Source of the DNA: Methylomonas methanica
GTDB lineage: Bacteria > Pseudomonadota > Gammaproteobacteria > Methylococcales > Methylomonadaceae
Direction of reading: 5' to 3'
Assembly: GCA_001644045.1 (NCBI GenBank)
Contig: LUUF01000012.1
Span: forward strand, 1 to 64,000
DNA: 64,000 nucleotides
In this document: one piece after another, positions 34,334 through 43,838 of the stretch
Layout of the letters: each line of letters begins with the position of its first letter
How positions within the stretch are numbered: the stretch's first letter is position 1
Notes under the pieces: generated by a model
What the model was told of the DNA's origin: nothing
The model's database searches: none
Seen by the model: the letters and a program-made list of their open reading frames with translations, nothing else
Translations under genes and position numbers: made by a program

Positions 34334-34915
34334 TTGGTTTCCGTCTTTTCCACTGATGACGCATTATTGTTGCGGCGTGCAATTGAGCTCGTAAAGTGGG
34401 TAATCCTATGCTGCTGTGTCAGCCAGTCCTCGCAGGCAGATGAGCTGAACCTGGAATACAAAGTCAAGGCCGCTTATCTATATAACTTCACCAAATTCAT
34501 CACGTGGCCGGAGAAAACTAGCCCTACCTTTAATATCTGCATCCTCGGCCACGACCCCTTCGGTAGTTTACTGAGCCCGCTGGAGGGCAAGACCGTTCAG
34601 GACAAACCGATTCGTTTGTTCAAGTTCGACACCCCCAAACAGGCTAAAGATTGCGATATCGCCTATTTTGACAACCCCGAGCAGCGCGCGGATCTTGCCT
34701 TACCGGGCGTATTATTGGTCGGTTCGTTGAAAAAATCATTGACCGTCAGCAGCGAGCCGTTTTTCGCCGAGTCCGGCGGAATGATCGGTTTTGCGCTGGA
34801 CGATGGCAAAGTAAAACTACATCTCAACCTCAAGGCTTTGAAGCAAAGTGGTTTTAACGTCAGCGCCAAACTCATCGAAGTGGCCACCCTGGTGGAGGGG
34901 ACCGAGCATGAGTAG
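34334..34915 (+). CDS. YfiR family periplasmic regulator (DUF4154)
   Basis: 193 residues from a TTG at 34334 behind GGGA. An N-terminal signal sequence (VKWVILCCCVSQSSQA, about 20-35) is followed by LEYKVKAAYLYNFTKFITWPE, FNICILGHDPFG, and GGMIGFALDDGKVKLHLNLKALKQSGF, all standard YfiR landmarks. In Pseudomonas YfiR represses the diguanylate cyclase YfiN (TpbB) through its periplasmic domain, adjusting c-di-GMP in response to envelope or redox stress. Here it overlaps the GGDEF/EAL gene by 8 bp, a sign of coupled translation and a direct partnership. Confidence 0.88.
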   Translation: MVSVFSTDDALLLRRAIELVKWVILCCCVSQSSQADELNLEYKVKAAYLYNFTKFITWPEKTSPTFNICILGHDPFGSLLSPLEGKTVQDKPIRLFKFDTPKQAKDCDIAYFDNPEQRADLALPGVLLVGSLKKSLTVSSEPFFAESGGMIGFALDDGKVKLHLNLKALKQSGFNVSAKLIEVATLVEGTEHE

Positions 34916-37268
34916 ATTCTTCTCCCGGCTATCCATCAAAGGCAAATTGTTTACCATCGCTATTACGTCCAGCCTGTTTTCCATGCTGCTGGCCTTGGTG
35001 ATTTTGGTAACGGTCAATGTCACCGATGTGAAGCGCAAGGCCCAAAGCGATCTAATGGCCGTGGCCGGTTTGATCGCCAATCGAAGCGTCGCCGCGGTAA
35101 TGTTCGACGATGCCAATTTGGCCAAGGAAAACCTGGTCTCGTTGAATAACCTGCCCGATTTGCGTAGCGCATGCATCTACACCAAAAAAGGCCAGCTCTT
35201 TACCTCGCTGAACAAGCAAACCGTCACCTGTCCAGCCGTCTCGCATGGCTTGCGCAACCATTTTGATAAACTCAGTCTCTATGTCTATCAACCGATGCGC
35301 CTGGACGATGAGATTGTCGGCGCCATTTATCTGTCCTCCGACCTCAGTGCCGCGTTCTGGCGGGAATTGCAATTTGTCGGCGTCGTCCTGATTGTGTTGT
35401 TCGTCGCTTTGTTTATTACCTTTTTGCTAACCGCGCCCTTGTTAAACCGGGTGGCCAAGCCAATCGCCCAATTGGCTAAAACCGCGCAAAAAGTCAGTCA
35501 GGAACACGATTATTCCCTGCGCGCAGCTAAGCACAGCAACGATGAAATGGGCATTCTGGTCGATGCATTCAACGATATGCTGGATACCGTCGAGATTCAA
35601 AACAAAGCCTTGATTAGCGTCAAAAATAATTTCCAGGCGCTGTACGACAACAATCCAACCATGGTGTTTAACCTGGATATGCAAGGGCAAATTATCTCGG
35701 TGAATCGCTTTGGCGCCCGCCAGTTAGGTTTAAGCGTTGAGGAACTGCAAGGCTGTTCTATTTTCAATTTTGCGCATCCCGAAGATATTGGCAACTGCAA
35801 CCAGTTCTTCCAAATCTGTCGTAATCACCCCGAGCAAGTACATAAGCTGGAAAGCCGCATTATCTGCCGCAACGGCAACATCATCTGGGCCCGGGAAACC
35901 GCGCGCCTAGTCAAGGACGAAAACAATCGCCCTCACCTGTTGCTGGTCTGCGAAGACATTACCGAAACACGGCGGCTGTCGGAAAAAATCGCTTACCAGG
36001 CCAGCCACGACGAATTGACCGGTCTGGTTAACCGCCGCCAATTCGATATTCATATTCAAAATCTGGTGCTGGAAGCGCAAGCCAACGATAGCTACCACGT
36101 GCTGTGCTATTTGGATCTGGATCAATTCAAAATCGTCAACGATACTTGCGGGCATCTGGCCGGGGACGAGCTGCTAAGACAACTCGGCGAAGTATTGCGC
36201 CAACAAGTGCGGAGAATGGACATATTGGCTAGACTGGGGGGCGACGAGTTTGGCATCCTGATGTCGTATTGTTCTCTGGAACAAGCCATCATTACCGGCG
36301 AAAAGCTGCGCAATGCGGTATGCGACTTTCAATTTGCCTGGGAGAACCGTAGTTTCAATATCGGGGTCAGCATAGGTATCGCCCCGATCAATCGCGCCTG
36401 CGGCAATGCCGTGGATGTATTGAAGGAAGCCGATGCCGCCTGTTACGCCGCCAAGGAAAAAGGCCGCAACCGGGTGCATATTTTTAGCCCTGACGACGAA
36501 GAATTAACGATGCGTCAAGGCGAAATGCAATGGGTCGAAAAAATCCGCATGGGAATCGAACAAGACCGTTTCCAGTTATTCGGTCAATTGATCGTGCCTA
36601 TTGCCGATAATCGCGGCGGCCTACATTTCGAAACCCTAATCCGCTATCGAGACGACCAAGATAAAGTAATTCCGCCCGGCGCCTTTCTACCGGCCGCGGA
36701 GCGCTACAACATGGCATCGCCTTTAGATCGCTGGGTAATCTCCCGTTTGTTTGAATATTTGGCGACGACGCCCGGCTTCCTCGATCGCTTGGAAATGTGC
36801 TCGGTGAATCTGTCCGGTTTATCCTTATCGGACCAAGCCATGCTGGGCTTTATCGACGAGCAATTCCGGAAATGGCAGATACCGACGCATAAAATTTGTT
36901 TCGAAATTACCGAAACAGCCGCTATCAGCAATCTTTCCTATGCCCGGCAATTTATCGATTCGCTACGTCAAAAAGGCTGCTCATTTTCCCTGGACGATTT
37001 CGGCAGCGGCTTGTCGTCATTTGCATATTTGAAGAACCTACCGGTCGATTATTTAAAAATAGACGGGCTGTTCGTAAAGGACATACTGGACGATCGTGTG
37101 GATTTGACTATGGTTAAAGCGATTAACGAGGTCGCCCACGTGATGGGCAAAAAAACCATCGCCGAATTTGTGGAGAACCAAAATATTTTCGATCTACTAC
37201 AAACCTTGGGTGTGAATTACGCGCAAGGCTACGGTATTGCCAAACCGGTGCCCCTGCGGGAGTTATGA
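34908..37268 (+). CDS. YfiN-like sensor with CHASE8, HAMP, PAS, GGDEF and EAL domains
   Basis: 786 residues from the ATG at 34908. First membrane segment about 15-38, a periplasmic CHASE8-like region with two cysteines, second membrane segment about 155-178, HAMP to about 232, PAS about 245-350, GGDEF with intact GGDEF at 444-448 and an RRMD inhibitory site five residues before it. The EAL domain has FETL in place of EAL but keeps DDFGSG and the KIDG motif. It could thus make and possibly degrade c-di-GMP. The arrangement with yfiR indicates that YfiR holds the sensor inactive from the periplasm. Its stop overlaps the TonB receptor start (ATGA). Confidence 0.9.
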   Translation: MSRFFSRLSIKGKLFTIAITSSLFSMLLALVILVTVNVTDVKRKAQSDLMAVAGLIANRSVAAVMFDDANLAKENLVSLNNLPDLRSACIYTKKGQLFTSLNKQTVTCPAVSHGLRNHFDKLSLYVYQPMRLDDEIVGAIYLSSDLSAAFWRELQFVGVVLIVLFVALFITFLLTAPLLNRVAKPIAQLAKTAQKVSQEHDYSLRAAKHSNDEMGILVDAFNDMLDTVEIQNKALISVKNNFQALYDNNPTMVFNLDMQGQIISVNRFGARQLGLSVEELQGCSIFNFAHPEDIGNCNQFFQICRNHPEQVHKLESRIICRNGNIIWARETARLVKDENNRPHLLLVCEDITETRRLSEKIAYQASHDELTGLVNRRQFDIHIQNLVLEAQANDSYHVLCYLDLDQFKIVNDTCGHLAGDELLRQLGEVLRQQVRRMDILARLGGDEFGILMSYCSLEQAIITGEKLRNAVCDFQFAWENRSFNIGVSIGIAPINRACGNAVDVLKEADAACYAAKEKGRNRVHIFSPDDEELTMRQGEMQWVEKIRMGIEQDRFQLFGQLIVPIADNRGGLHFETLIRYRDDQDKVIPPGAFLPAAERYNMASPLDRWVISRLFEYLATTPGFLDRLEMCSVNLSGLSLSDQAMLGFIDEQFRKWQIPTHKICFEITETAAISNLSYARQFIDSLRQKGCSFSLDDFGSGLSSFAYLKNLPVDYLKIDGLFVKDILDDRVDLTMVKAINEVAHVMGKKTIAEFVENQNIFDLLQTLGVNYAQGYGIAKPVPLREL

Positions 37269-39436
37269 GAATTACTATGTTGAAAACAGTAAAAAAACGG
37301 CTTTTCAAACACTCTCTAGTCCTCAGCCTACTCGGCCAGCAGGTCCATGCAGAACAGACCGTAAACGATTTGTTGGATTTATCGCCAGCGGAATTAGCCA
37401 ATATTTCGGTCAGTATTGCCTCCGGCACCGCCAAGCCGGTGTCGCAATCGGCTGCAGTGACCAGTGTTATCACCGCCGATCAAATTGCCGCGATGGGCGC
37501 CACCGATCTGCATGAAGTGCTGGAAACCGTGCCTGGCATGCACGTGACCATCCAACCTGTCACCAACGATTATAGTTACACGATGCGCGGCATTCGTAAC
37601 GAAACCAATGCAGAAGTGTTACTGATGCTCAACGGCACGCGTTTTTCGGTGCCTTATCAGGGCACGCATATGGCGGGAATGATCATTCCCGTCGAAAACA
37701 TTCAACGTGTCGAGGTGATCCGTGGACCGGGCTCGGCGCTGTACGGCGCCGATGCCTTTGCGGGTGTAATCAATATCGTCACCAAAAAGGCGGCGGATAT
37801 TGATGGCGCCACGGTTGGCGCGCGCGGCGGCAATGCCGATACCAAAAGCGCTTGGGGCCAGTATGGCGGCAAATGGCAAGGTTGGGATGTGGCTAGTAGC
37901 CTGCAATATAGCCATAACGGTGTCGATCCGGATCGAATCATCACCGCCGACGCGCAAACCAAAGTCGACCAAGCGCTAGGCACGAATATATCGCTCGCCC
38001 CTGGCCCGATGCAAAATCAAAACGAACGCTGGAACGGCCACCTCAATTTGCAGCGCAAACATTGGGATTTAGGCTTTTGGGCCTTTAACGAAGCCGATTA
38101 CGGCTTTCGCTCCGGAACCTTTGGTGCCCTCGACAACAAAGGCCGGGGCAATGGCGCCAGCTATCTGGCGGATGTGCGTTATTCGACCGAGGATGATCTG
38201 GAGAACTGGGAACTTCAAGCCCACGCCAGCTTTTTGCATACCGACATCTCGGCCAATATATACGGCTTCCCGGGTGGCGCAATTTTACCTATCGGCGCGG
38301 ACGGCAACGTTACCGATCAGCTGGCGTCGACCAGAGGCTTGGTCATGTTTCCAGAGGGCTTACGGTTCATAGCCGGGTTTAAAAACACGGTCCCCAGCTT
38401 TGAGTTCACCAGCATTTATAAAGGCTTTTCCGATCATCTAATTCGCGTGATCACGGGATTCCGATACGAAGAATTAAATACTCGGGAAGCACGTAATTAC
38501 GGTGCAGGTGTGATTGACAGCGCCACCCTCTCGGCTATTCCCAGCATAAACGTAGCGGGTGGTCTGCAGAATCTTACCGGCACGCCATTAACACTGATAG
38601 ACGACCACCACAGAGACATATGGTCGATGGCAATCCAAGACGAATGGCAGTTTGCCCAAGACTGGCACTTAACCACCGGCCTGCGTTTCGACCACTACTC
38701 CGACTTCGGCAGTACCTGGAACCCGCGCGCGGCTCTGGTTTGGGACATTAACCCGCAGCTAACCGGAAAACTGCTGTATGGCCAAGCGTACAGAGCCCCA
38801 AGCTTTCTGGAGCAATATCAGCAAAATAGCCCGCTGTTTCTCGGCAATCCTACCTTGCGCCCGGAAACGATCTCGACCACCGAACTGGCATTCGACTATC
38901 GTCCCACGAAAAATCTGAGAACCGCCCTGAATTTATATCATTATGAGATCAAAGATTTGATTAGCGGCCCGATTTCGGGCGCCGGCACGCTGACGGAACG
39001 GAACACGTCAGGTCAGGACGGCTACGGCAGCGAATTTGAATGGGATTGGAAATTTCACACCGATTGGAATCTGCGCGGTAACTATGCGTGGCAATTTGCC
39101 CGAAACGAAGCCACTCACACCAGGGTTAGCAACGTCCCTGAACATCATATTTATACCGCTCTCGCCTGGAATTTCATGCCGAAATGGCAGATTCAAACCC
39201 AAATCAATTGGATAGGTCACCGCCTTAGCAGCCCGGAAGATACGCGAGTTTTAAAAGACTATGAAACGGTCGATTTGACTTTAAATGCCAAAAAACTGAT
39301 GGGTTATCTGGATTTGACTGCATCCGCTCGGAACCTGTTCGATAGCCATGGTAAGGAACCCGCTACGTCCAGCTATCCGTATAATCTGCCCATCGCCGGA
39401 CAATCTTTTTATTTCGAAGCCGGTTTACACTTTTAG
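37265..39436 (+). CDS. TonB-dependent outer-membrane receptor
   Basis: 723 residues. Signal peptide to about residue 30 (cleavage near VHAEQ). The plug domain spans about 50-160, with SAAVTSVITADQIAAMGATDLHEVLETVPGM, YTMRGIRNETNAEVLLMLNG and RVEVIRGPGSALYGADAFAGVINIVTKK. A 22-strand barrel follows and the protein ends in Phe (AGLHF), as required for outer-membrane insertion. Ligand unknown; siderophores, cobalamin, or a metal chelate are possible. Being the third gene of the yfiR/GGDEF-EAL unit with a 4-bp overlap suggests it senses or imports the signal for that circuit. Confidence 0.9.
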   Translation: MRITMLKTVKKRLFKHSLVLSLLGQQVHAEQTVNDLLDLSPAELANISVSIASGTAKPVSQSAAVTSVITADQIAAMGATDLHEVLETVPGMHVTIQPVTNDYSYTMRGIRNETNAEVLLMLNGTRFSVPYQGTHMAGMIIPVENIQRVEVIRGPGSALYGADAFAGVINIVTKKAADIDGATVGARGGNADTKSAWGQYGGKWQGWDVASSLQYSHNGVDPDRIITADAQTKVDQALGTNISLAPGPMQNQNERWNGHLNLQRKHWDLGFWAFNEADYGFRSGTFGALDNKGRGNGASYLADVRYSTEDDLENWELQAHASFLHTDISANIYGFPGGAILPIGADGNVTDQLASTRGLVMFPEGLRFIAGFKNTVPSFEFTSIYKGFSDHLIRVITGFRYEELNTREARNYGAGVIDSATLSAIPSINVAGGLQNLTGTPLTLIDDHHRDIWSMAIQDEWQFAQDWHLTTGLRFDHYSDFGSTWNPRAALVWDINPQLTGKLLYGQAYRAPSFLEQYQQNSPLFLGNPTLRPETISTTELAFDYRPTKNLRTALNLYHYEIKDLISGPISGAGTLTERNTSGQDGYGSEFEWDWKFHTDWNLRGNYAWQFARNEATHTRVSNVPEHHIYTALAWNFMPKWQIQTQINWIGHRLSSPEDTRVLKDYETVDLTLNAKKLMGYLDLTASARNLFDSHGKEPATSSYPYNLPIAGQSFYFEAGLHF

Positions 39437-39855
39437 TTGATAAGTTGAACCGTATAATTCTGGTGGACAGCATCCAAAACGTAAGCAACTATCTTGCGGC
39501 TCAACCAGGCTTCTCCGGCAGCGACTGCGTGAATCATTCTATTGATATATGCCTCCAGCGACAGGCTATTTTGATAGCCTTTGGCGCCCGCCAACACACA
39601 GTGCAGAATTTGCTCTTCATGTAAGTCATCGCCGATGATAACGATATTACTCGTCGGACTGGCCGCTAATAACAAATTGGTATACTCGGCAGTCTCACTT
39701 CCGCGTAACGCAAAATTCAGCAAAATCATATTGGGCTGAAGCTGTTCGGCAGCATTTAGCGCCTGGATCTCATCCGAATAAAAAGCAACATCGGCTTCAG
39801 CCATCAGCACCAGTGGCTGGATTTGACCAATGTTATCGATTATTTGAATTTTCAT
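39433..39855 (-). CDS. Degenerate receiver-domain protein (orphan, no output domain)
   Basis: 140 residues that follow the fold of a NarL-type receiver: MKIQIIDNIG at the N-terminus, NMILLNFALRG where the phosphoacceptor Asp would be (Asp replaced by Asn), NIVIIGDDLHEEQILHCVLAGAKGYQNSLS where the conserved Lys is lost, and a linker ending GEAWLSRKIVAYVLDAV as usually precedes a LuxR-type helix-turn-helix. It stops there, so there is no DNA-binding domain. It overlaps the TonB receptor gene tail-to-tail by 4 bp. Probably a phosphorylation-independent adaptor, or a decaying regulator. Confidence 0.7.
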   Translation of the reverse strand: MKIQIIDNIGQIQPLVLMAEADVAFYSDEIQALNAAEQLQPNMILLNFALRGSETAEYTNLLLAASPTSNIVIIGDDLHEEQILHCVLAGAKGYQNSLSLEAYINRMIHAVAAGEAWLSRKIVAYVLDAVHQNYTVQLIN

Positions 39856-39952
39856 GATAAATCTTGCTGTCTGTTAACTGACTGGCTTGCAACTTTAACC
39901 GCCGGAACTGTTTTACTAGATTCCTAAACGACATTGCCCCTTACTGTTAAAT

Positions 39953-40726
39953 TCAGTTGGTAACATCGATAAAACCATGTAGTCCACGTTTAGAATCGAC
40001 TGCCAACCAACTTCTTAAGTATTGCAGCTCTTCGGTAGATTGCAATTCTTCAAGGCTTTTTTTATTTTTTAACAATCTGAACGCGGCTGAGAGCACTTTG
40101 TAATTTTCACCCACTATACCGGCTCGCCTTAAACCCACGATGTTAAGCCGATAATGTTTCGCGGGCCGGCCGCCTATCAGCATAAACGGAATCACATCCA
40201 TGTTAATCCCCGTTGTACCTTGGACAATGGCGTAAGCGCCGATCCGGCAAAATTGATGAACGACTACCGCTCCGCCCATAAACACATTATTACCAACCTC
40301 TACATGGCCGCCAATTGCCACATTATTGGCAAAAATAGTTTTGTCGCCCACCGAGCAATCATGGGCAACATGGCTATTATTCATGAAATAACAACCGGAA
40401 CCGATCCTGGTAGAACCGCCCGTTGCGGTAGCCCTATGCGCGGTAAAACCTTCGCGAAACACGTTGTTGTCGCCGATCTCCAGCCACGACTCGGTTTGCG
40501 CGTCAAATCCCAAATCCTGCGGTAAACCGCCCAGTACCGCGTGCGGATGTAAGACATTACCGTCGCCCATTTTGACATGCGCATGCACTACGGCATGGGC
40601 GCCTATTTGACTATTCGCGCCAATCACAGCCCCCGCCTCTATCACCGCAAACGGCCCAACGCTGACATTCTCTCCGAGCTTAGCGTCGGTTTCGATAAAA
40701 GCGGTTGGATGAATCAGTGCAGTCAT
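39953..40726 (-). CDS. lpxA: LpxA-like UDP-GlcNAc O-acyltransferase
   Basis: 257 residues. Left-handed beta-helix of hexapeptide repeats from IHPTAFIETDAKLGENVSVGP onward, the NNSHVAHDCSVGDKTIFANN block with the catalytic His of the HDC motif, VHQFCRIGAYAIV and the C-terminal helix LNIVGLRRAGI. These match LpxA, which adds the first 3-hydroxyacyl chain in lipid A synthesis. The usual lpxD-fabZ-lpxA-lpxB surroundings are absent. It follows xerD by 2 bp instead, so it may be an additional copy or a related acyltransferase. Confidence 0.85.
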   Translation of the reverse strand: MTALIHPTAFIETDAKLGENVSVGPFAVIEAGAVIGANSQIGAHAVVHAHVKMGDGNVLHPHAVLGGLPQDLGFDAQTESWLEIGDNNVFREGFTAHRATATGGSTRIGSGCYFMNNSHVAHDCSVGDKTIFANNVAIGGHVEVGNNVFMGGAVVVHQFCRIGAYAIVQGTTGINMDVIPFMLIGGRPAKHYRLNIVGLRRAGIVGENYKVLSAAFRLLKNKKSLEELQSTEELQYLRSWLAVDSKRGLHGFIDVTN

Positions 40727-40728
40727 GG

Positions 40729-41613
40729 TTAACCTCTTGGATGATGTTGGGTATGTAATAATTTCAAGCGCTGTTGGGCAATATGCGTATAGATTTGGGT
40801 AGTGGATAAATCGGAATGACCAAGCAATAATTGTACGACTCGAAGGTCAGCGCCATGATTCAACAAATGCGTGGCGAACGCATGGCGCAGCGTATGCGGC
40901 GATAAGTGTTTGTCGATACCTGCCAGCGCGGCGTAACGTTTAATAACATGCCAAAAAGCCTGCCTGGTCATACACGTACCCCGGCTGGTAACAAACAGAT
41001 AATCGCTTTGTCTATTTCCCAGGATTGCTTGTCTGGCAGTATTCAGATAACGCTCAGCCCAGTCCATGGCTTCTTCGCCAACCGGCACCAAACGTTCCTT
41101 ATCGCCTTTGCCGACGATACGTACACAACCTTGCCGAAAATTGATTTGACCGAATTTAAGTTCGACTAACTCCGATACCCGCAGCCCGGTAGCATAAAGC
41201 ATTTCGAGCATCGTCCTATCCCTAAAGCCTAACTTATCGGTAATTTCCGGCGCATTTAACAATAACTCGACGTCGGTTTCCGATAATGAATCCGGCAACG
41301 TGCGACCAAGCTGTGGCGCATCTATCAATTGGGTAGGATCGATGCTGATTTTACCCTCGCGCAGCAGATAACCGTAAAAGCGCCGTAAGCAAGACACTAT
41401 TCTGGCCGACGAACGGCTTGTAATGCCTTGTTGCTGCCGGGCGGCCAAAAAGCTCTTGATCGTGGTTTCGTCAACAGCCGTTATATCCTTATCTTTCAAC
41501 CACTTCGCAAACAATTTGAGGTCGCTGCCGTAAGCCGATAGCGTATTGTTGCTTAAGCCGAATTCCAGCCACAACACGTTTAAGAAAGACTCTATGGTCT
41601 GAGCCGAATTCAT
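40729..41613 (-). CDS. xerD: Tyrosine recombinase XerD
   Basis: 294 residues, normal length. The N-terminal SAM-like DNA-binding domain is followed by the catalytic domain with LYATGLRVSELVEL (first Arg), KGDKERLVPV (Lys), SPHTLRHAFATHLL (His-x-x-Arg), LLGHSDLSTTQIYTHI (His and nucleophilic Tyr). It resolves chromosome dimers at dif with XerC. No mobile element flanks it, and it lies between ogt (4-bp overlap) and the lpxA-like gene, so a housekeeping role is likely. Confidence 0.93.
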   Translation of the reverse strand: MNSAQTIESFLNVLWLEFGLSNNTLSAYGSDLKLFAKWLKDKDITAVDETTIKSFLAARQQQGITSRSSARIVSCLRRFYGYLLREGKISIDPTQLIDAPQLGRTLPDSLSETDVELLLNAPEITDKLGFRDRTMLEMLYATGLRVSELVELKFGQINFRQGCVRIVGKGDKERLVPVGEEAMDWAERYLNTARQAILGNRQSDYLFVTSRGTCMTRQAFWHVIKRYAALAGIDKHLSPHTLRHAFATHLLNHGADLRVVQLLLGHSDLSTTQIYTHIAQQRLKLLHTQHHPRG

Positions 41614-42116
41614 TCCCTGCCCAATCTCAGACCACGTTCGTATTCAAGTAAACGGTGCTTAAGCGCGACAAACTCGCCATCAACATGCCCCATAAAACCG
41701 CCGATGCCATTTTTTGCCACCACGCGATGACAGGGGATAATCCCCGCATAAGGGTTGTTGCGGCAAGCTCCGGCTATTGCCCTAGGCCCCGAACTCAACT
41801 TCTCAGCCAATCCTGAATATGTTTCTACTTGCCCGACGGGAATCGCCAATAACGCGTTCCAAACGGCGTTGCCGTGGGCGCTACCCTGGCTTAGCAAGGT
41901 AAGATGCAGCTCGGTTTGCTGGGGATTTAACAGATAACTTTGCACTCTGACAGCCTGCGGTGACAAAGCCTTGGTTAACTCGCCTCCAACATGCCAAGAG
42001 GCATCCGTAATGATTTCACCGACCATGGTTAATCTCAATTCCGCATCGAGTATTGGCACGGAGAGCAGCGACTCATCCCCATCCGCAACAGCTTGCCAAA
42101 CGATATGTAAAGGCAT
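41610..42116 (-). CDS. ogt: Methylated-DNA--protein-cysteine methyltransferase (Ogt)
   Basis: 168 residues. An N-terminal ribonuclease-like domain is followed by GNAVWNALLAIPVGQVETYSGLAEKL, RAIAGACRNNPYAGIIPCHRVVAKNGIGGFMG, where PCHRV holds the acceptor Cys. It repairs O6-methylguanine in one suicidal transfer. The start of xerD overlaps its stop by 4 bp. It is separated from rplS by a strong terminator. Confidence 0.92.
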   Translation of the reverse strand: MPLHIVWQAVADGDESLLSVPILDAELRLTMVGEIITDASWHVGGELTKALSPQAVRVQSYLLNPQQTELHLTLLSQGSAHGNAVWNALLAIPVGQVETYSGLAEKLSSGPRAIAGACRNNPYAGIIPCHRVVAKNGIGGFMGHVDGEFVALKHRLLEYERGLRLGRE

Positions 42117-42137
42117 GACTATTCTCTTGCTGTCGGC

Positions 42138-42169
42138 AAAAAAAAAGGCAGCTAAGCAGGCCGCCTTTT
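42138..42169 (-). terminator. Rho-independent terminator after rplS
   Basis: On the minus strand an AAAAGGCGGC...GCTGCCTTTT hairpin is followed directly by a run of nine T. It lies about 45 bp past the rplS stop and separates the ribosomal-protein operon from ogt. Confidence 0.88.
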
Positions 42170-42211
42170 CTAATTAACTGATTCGATATAAACGAACCAG
42201 ATTGCAGCGTA

Positions 42212-42565
42212 TTAAGAAAGTTTTTCTTTAATACGTGCGGCTTTACCAGCCAAATCGCGCAGATAATAAAGTTTAGCGCGACGAACGTCACCGCGACGCT
42301 TTACTTCGATGCTACCAACCGATGGGCTGTGAGTTTGGAAAACACGTTCAACACCAACACCATGCGAAATTTTTCTGACGGTAAATGCTGAATTCAAACC
42401 GCGATTACGTTTAGCAATCACGATGCCTTCAAAAGCCTGTAATCTTTCCCGTGTGCCTTCAGTTACTCTAACTTGCACTACGACAGTGTCGCCAGGTCCG
42501 AATTCCGGTACATCTTTTTTCAGCTGTTCAGCTTCCAATTCTTCAATAATTTTACTCATAACCAC
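42212..42565 (-). CDS. rplS: 50S ribosomal protein L19
   Basis: 117 residues, normal length. [60 protein letters not shown] and [21 protein letters not shown] match L19 throughout. It lies at the 30S-50S interface. Last gene of the rpsP-rimM-trmD-rplS operon, 6 bp past trmD, and followed by a good intrinsic terminator. Confidence 0.97.
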   Translation of the reverse strand: MVMSKIIEELEAEQLKKDVPEFGPGDTVVVQVRVTEGTRERLQAFEGIVIAKRNRGLNSAFTVRKISHGVGVERVFQTHSPSVGSIEVKRRGDVRRAKLYYLRDLAGKAARIKEKLS

Positions 42566-42571
42566 ACCCTA

Positions 42572-43312
42572 TTAAACAACTTCAGTTCTAAATTCTTTCA
42601 ACAAAGCATCCTGCTCTGCACTTAATGTTACTTTTTCAAGCATATCAGGCCGCCTCAACCAAGTCCGTCCCAACGCTTGTTTCATACGCCATCGCTTGAT
42701 GTCGGCATGATTTCCGCCGAGCAACACATCCGGGACGTCGCCAATATCGCTATGCTCGGGCCTAGTGTAATGCGGGCAATCCAGTAGCCCATCAAAATGC
42801 GAATCTTGTTTAGCAGACTCTTCGTCGCCAAGCACGCCAGGAATTAACCTAGTAACCGCATCGATTACTATCAAAGCCGCAAGCTCACCACCGCTGATTA
42901 CGTAATCTCCCAGCGACCATTCTTCATCGCAACATTGCTGGATAAAACGCTCGTCTATGCCTTCATAGCGACCGGTCACGAGGATCAATTGATCGTAGCA
43001 ACTCGCATCCAGCAACAGCTCCTGATTAAGCAATCGCCCCTGAGGACTCAGGCAAATCACTTTGCGGTTAGCCAAGACATTATGCTGTTTGGCTGCGTTT
43101 ACCGCATCGCGCAAAGGCTGGCATTTCATCACCATTCCCGGTCCGCCGCCATAAGGTCTATCATCGACGGTCCGGTGTTTATCGTGCGTGTAATCACGAG
43201 GATTCCAAACGGACAAATCTACCAAGCCGCGCTCAATTGCTCTACCAGTTACCCCGTAACTAGCGGCATCGGATACCATATCAGGGAAGAGGCTGATAAC
43301 ATCGAAACGCAT
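42572..43312 (-). CDS. trmD: tRNA (guanine-N1)-methyltransferase TrmD
   Basis: 246 residues from the ATG at 43312. An upstream in-frame start at 43339 would overlap rimM by 19 bp and is not needed. [40 protein letters not shown] and the [27 protein letters not shown] trefoil-knot segment bind SAM. It methylates G37 next to the anticodon and prevents frameshifting. Operon position between rimM and rplS is standard. Confidence 0.96.
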   Translation of the reverse strand: MRFDVISLFPDMVSDAASYGVTGRAIERGLVDLSVWNPRDYTHDKHRTVDDRPYGGGPGMVMKCQPLRDAVNAAKQHNVLANRKVICLSPQGRLLNQELLLDASCYDQLILVTGRYEGIDERFIQQCCDEEWSLGDYVISGGELAALIVIDAVTRLIPGVLGDEESAKQDSHFDGLLDCPHYTRPEHSDIGDVPDVLLGGNHADIKRWRMKQALGRTWLRRPDMLEKVTLSAEQDALLKEFRTEVV

Positions 43313-43320
43313 GCCTTGGA

Positions 43321-43830
43321 TTAAAAGTCCGGATCCCAATCAACGATAATCAGGCCATCGTCAAGATTGATTTTTAAAATAGTGCTCTGCTGCAAAAACG
43401 GAATCAGACGCTCTAGTTCGCCATCAACTACGACCAGAACATCGTTAGCACCGGTTTCCAACAAATGATCAACCTTGCCTAATTTGCAACCTTCTCGATT
43501 GTGTACTTCCAGCCCAATCAGATCTGCCCAATAATATTCGCCATCGCTCGCTTTGGGTAGTTGTTGCTTACGTATCAAAATATCCGCGCCCATCAACTCA
43601 GCTGCGAGATCTCTGTCAGTAATACCTTGCAACTCTGCAACGACCAAACTACCTTGCCGCCGGCCTCCAAGCAATTTAACTTCCTGGATCTGGCTATTTT
43701 TCCGCAGAATCCATGGAGAATACTGCAATATGTTTTCGCGGGGATCGGTGAAAGAGTAGACTTTTACCCATCCTTTTACACCAAAAACGCCGGACACTTG
43801 GCCGACGTTCAAAAAATCCCCTGCTGGCAA
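43321..43830 (-). CDS. rimM: 16S rRNA processing protein RimM
   Basis: 169 residues. [23 protein letters not shown] at the N-terminus, the [14 protein letters not shown] segment and the PRC-barrel half ([22 protein letters not shown]) are characteristic. It assists maturation of the 30S head, binding S19. Eight bp separate it from rpsP. Confidence 0.95.
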   Translation of the reverse strand: MPAGDFLNVGQVSGVFGVKGWVKVYSFTDPRENILQYSPWILRKNSQIQEVKLLGGRRQGSLVVAELQGITDRDLAAELMGADILIRKQQLPKASDGEYYWADLIGLEVHNREGCKLGKVDHLLETGANDVLVVVDGELERLIPFLQQSTILKINLDDGLIIVDWDPDF

Positions 43831-43838
43831 AGCTAAAA

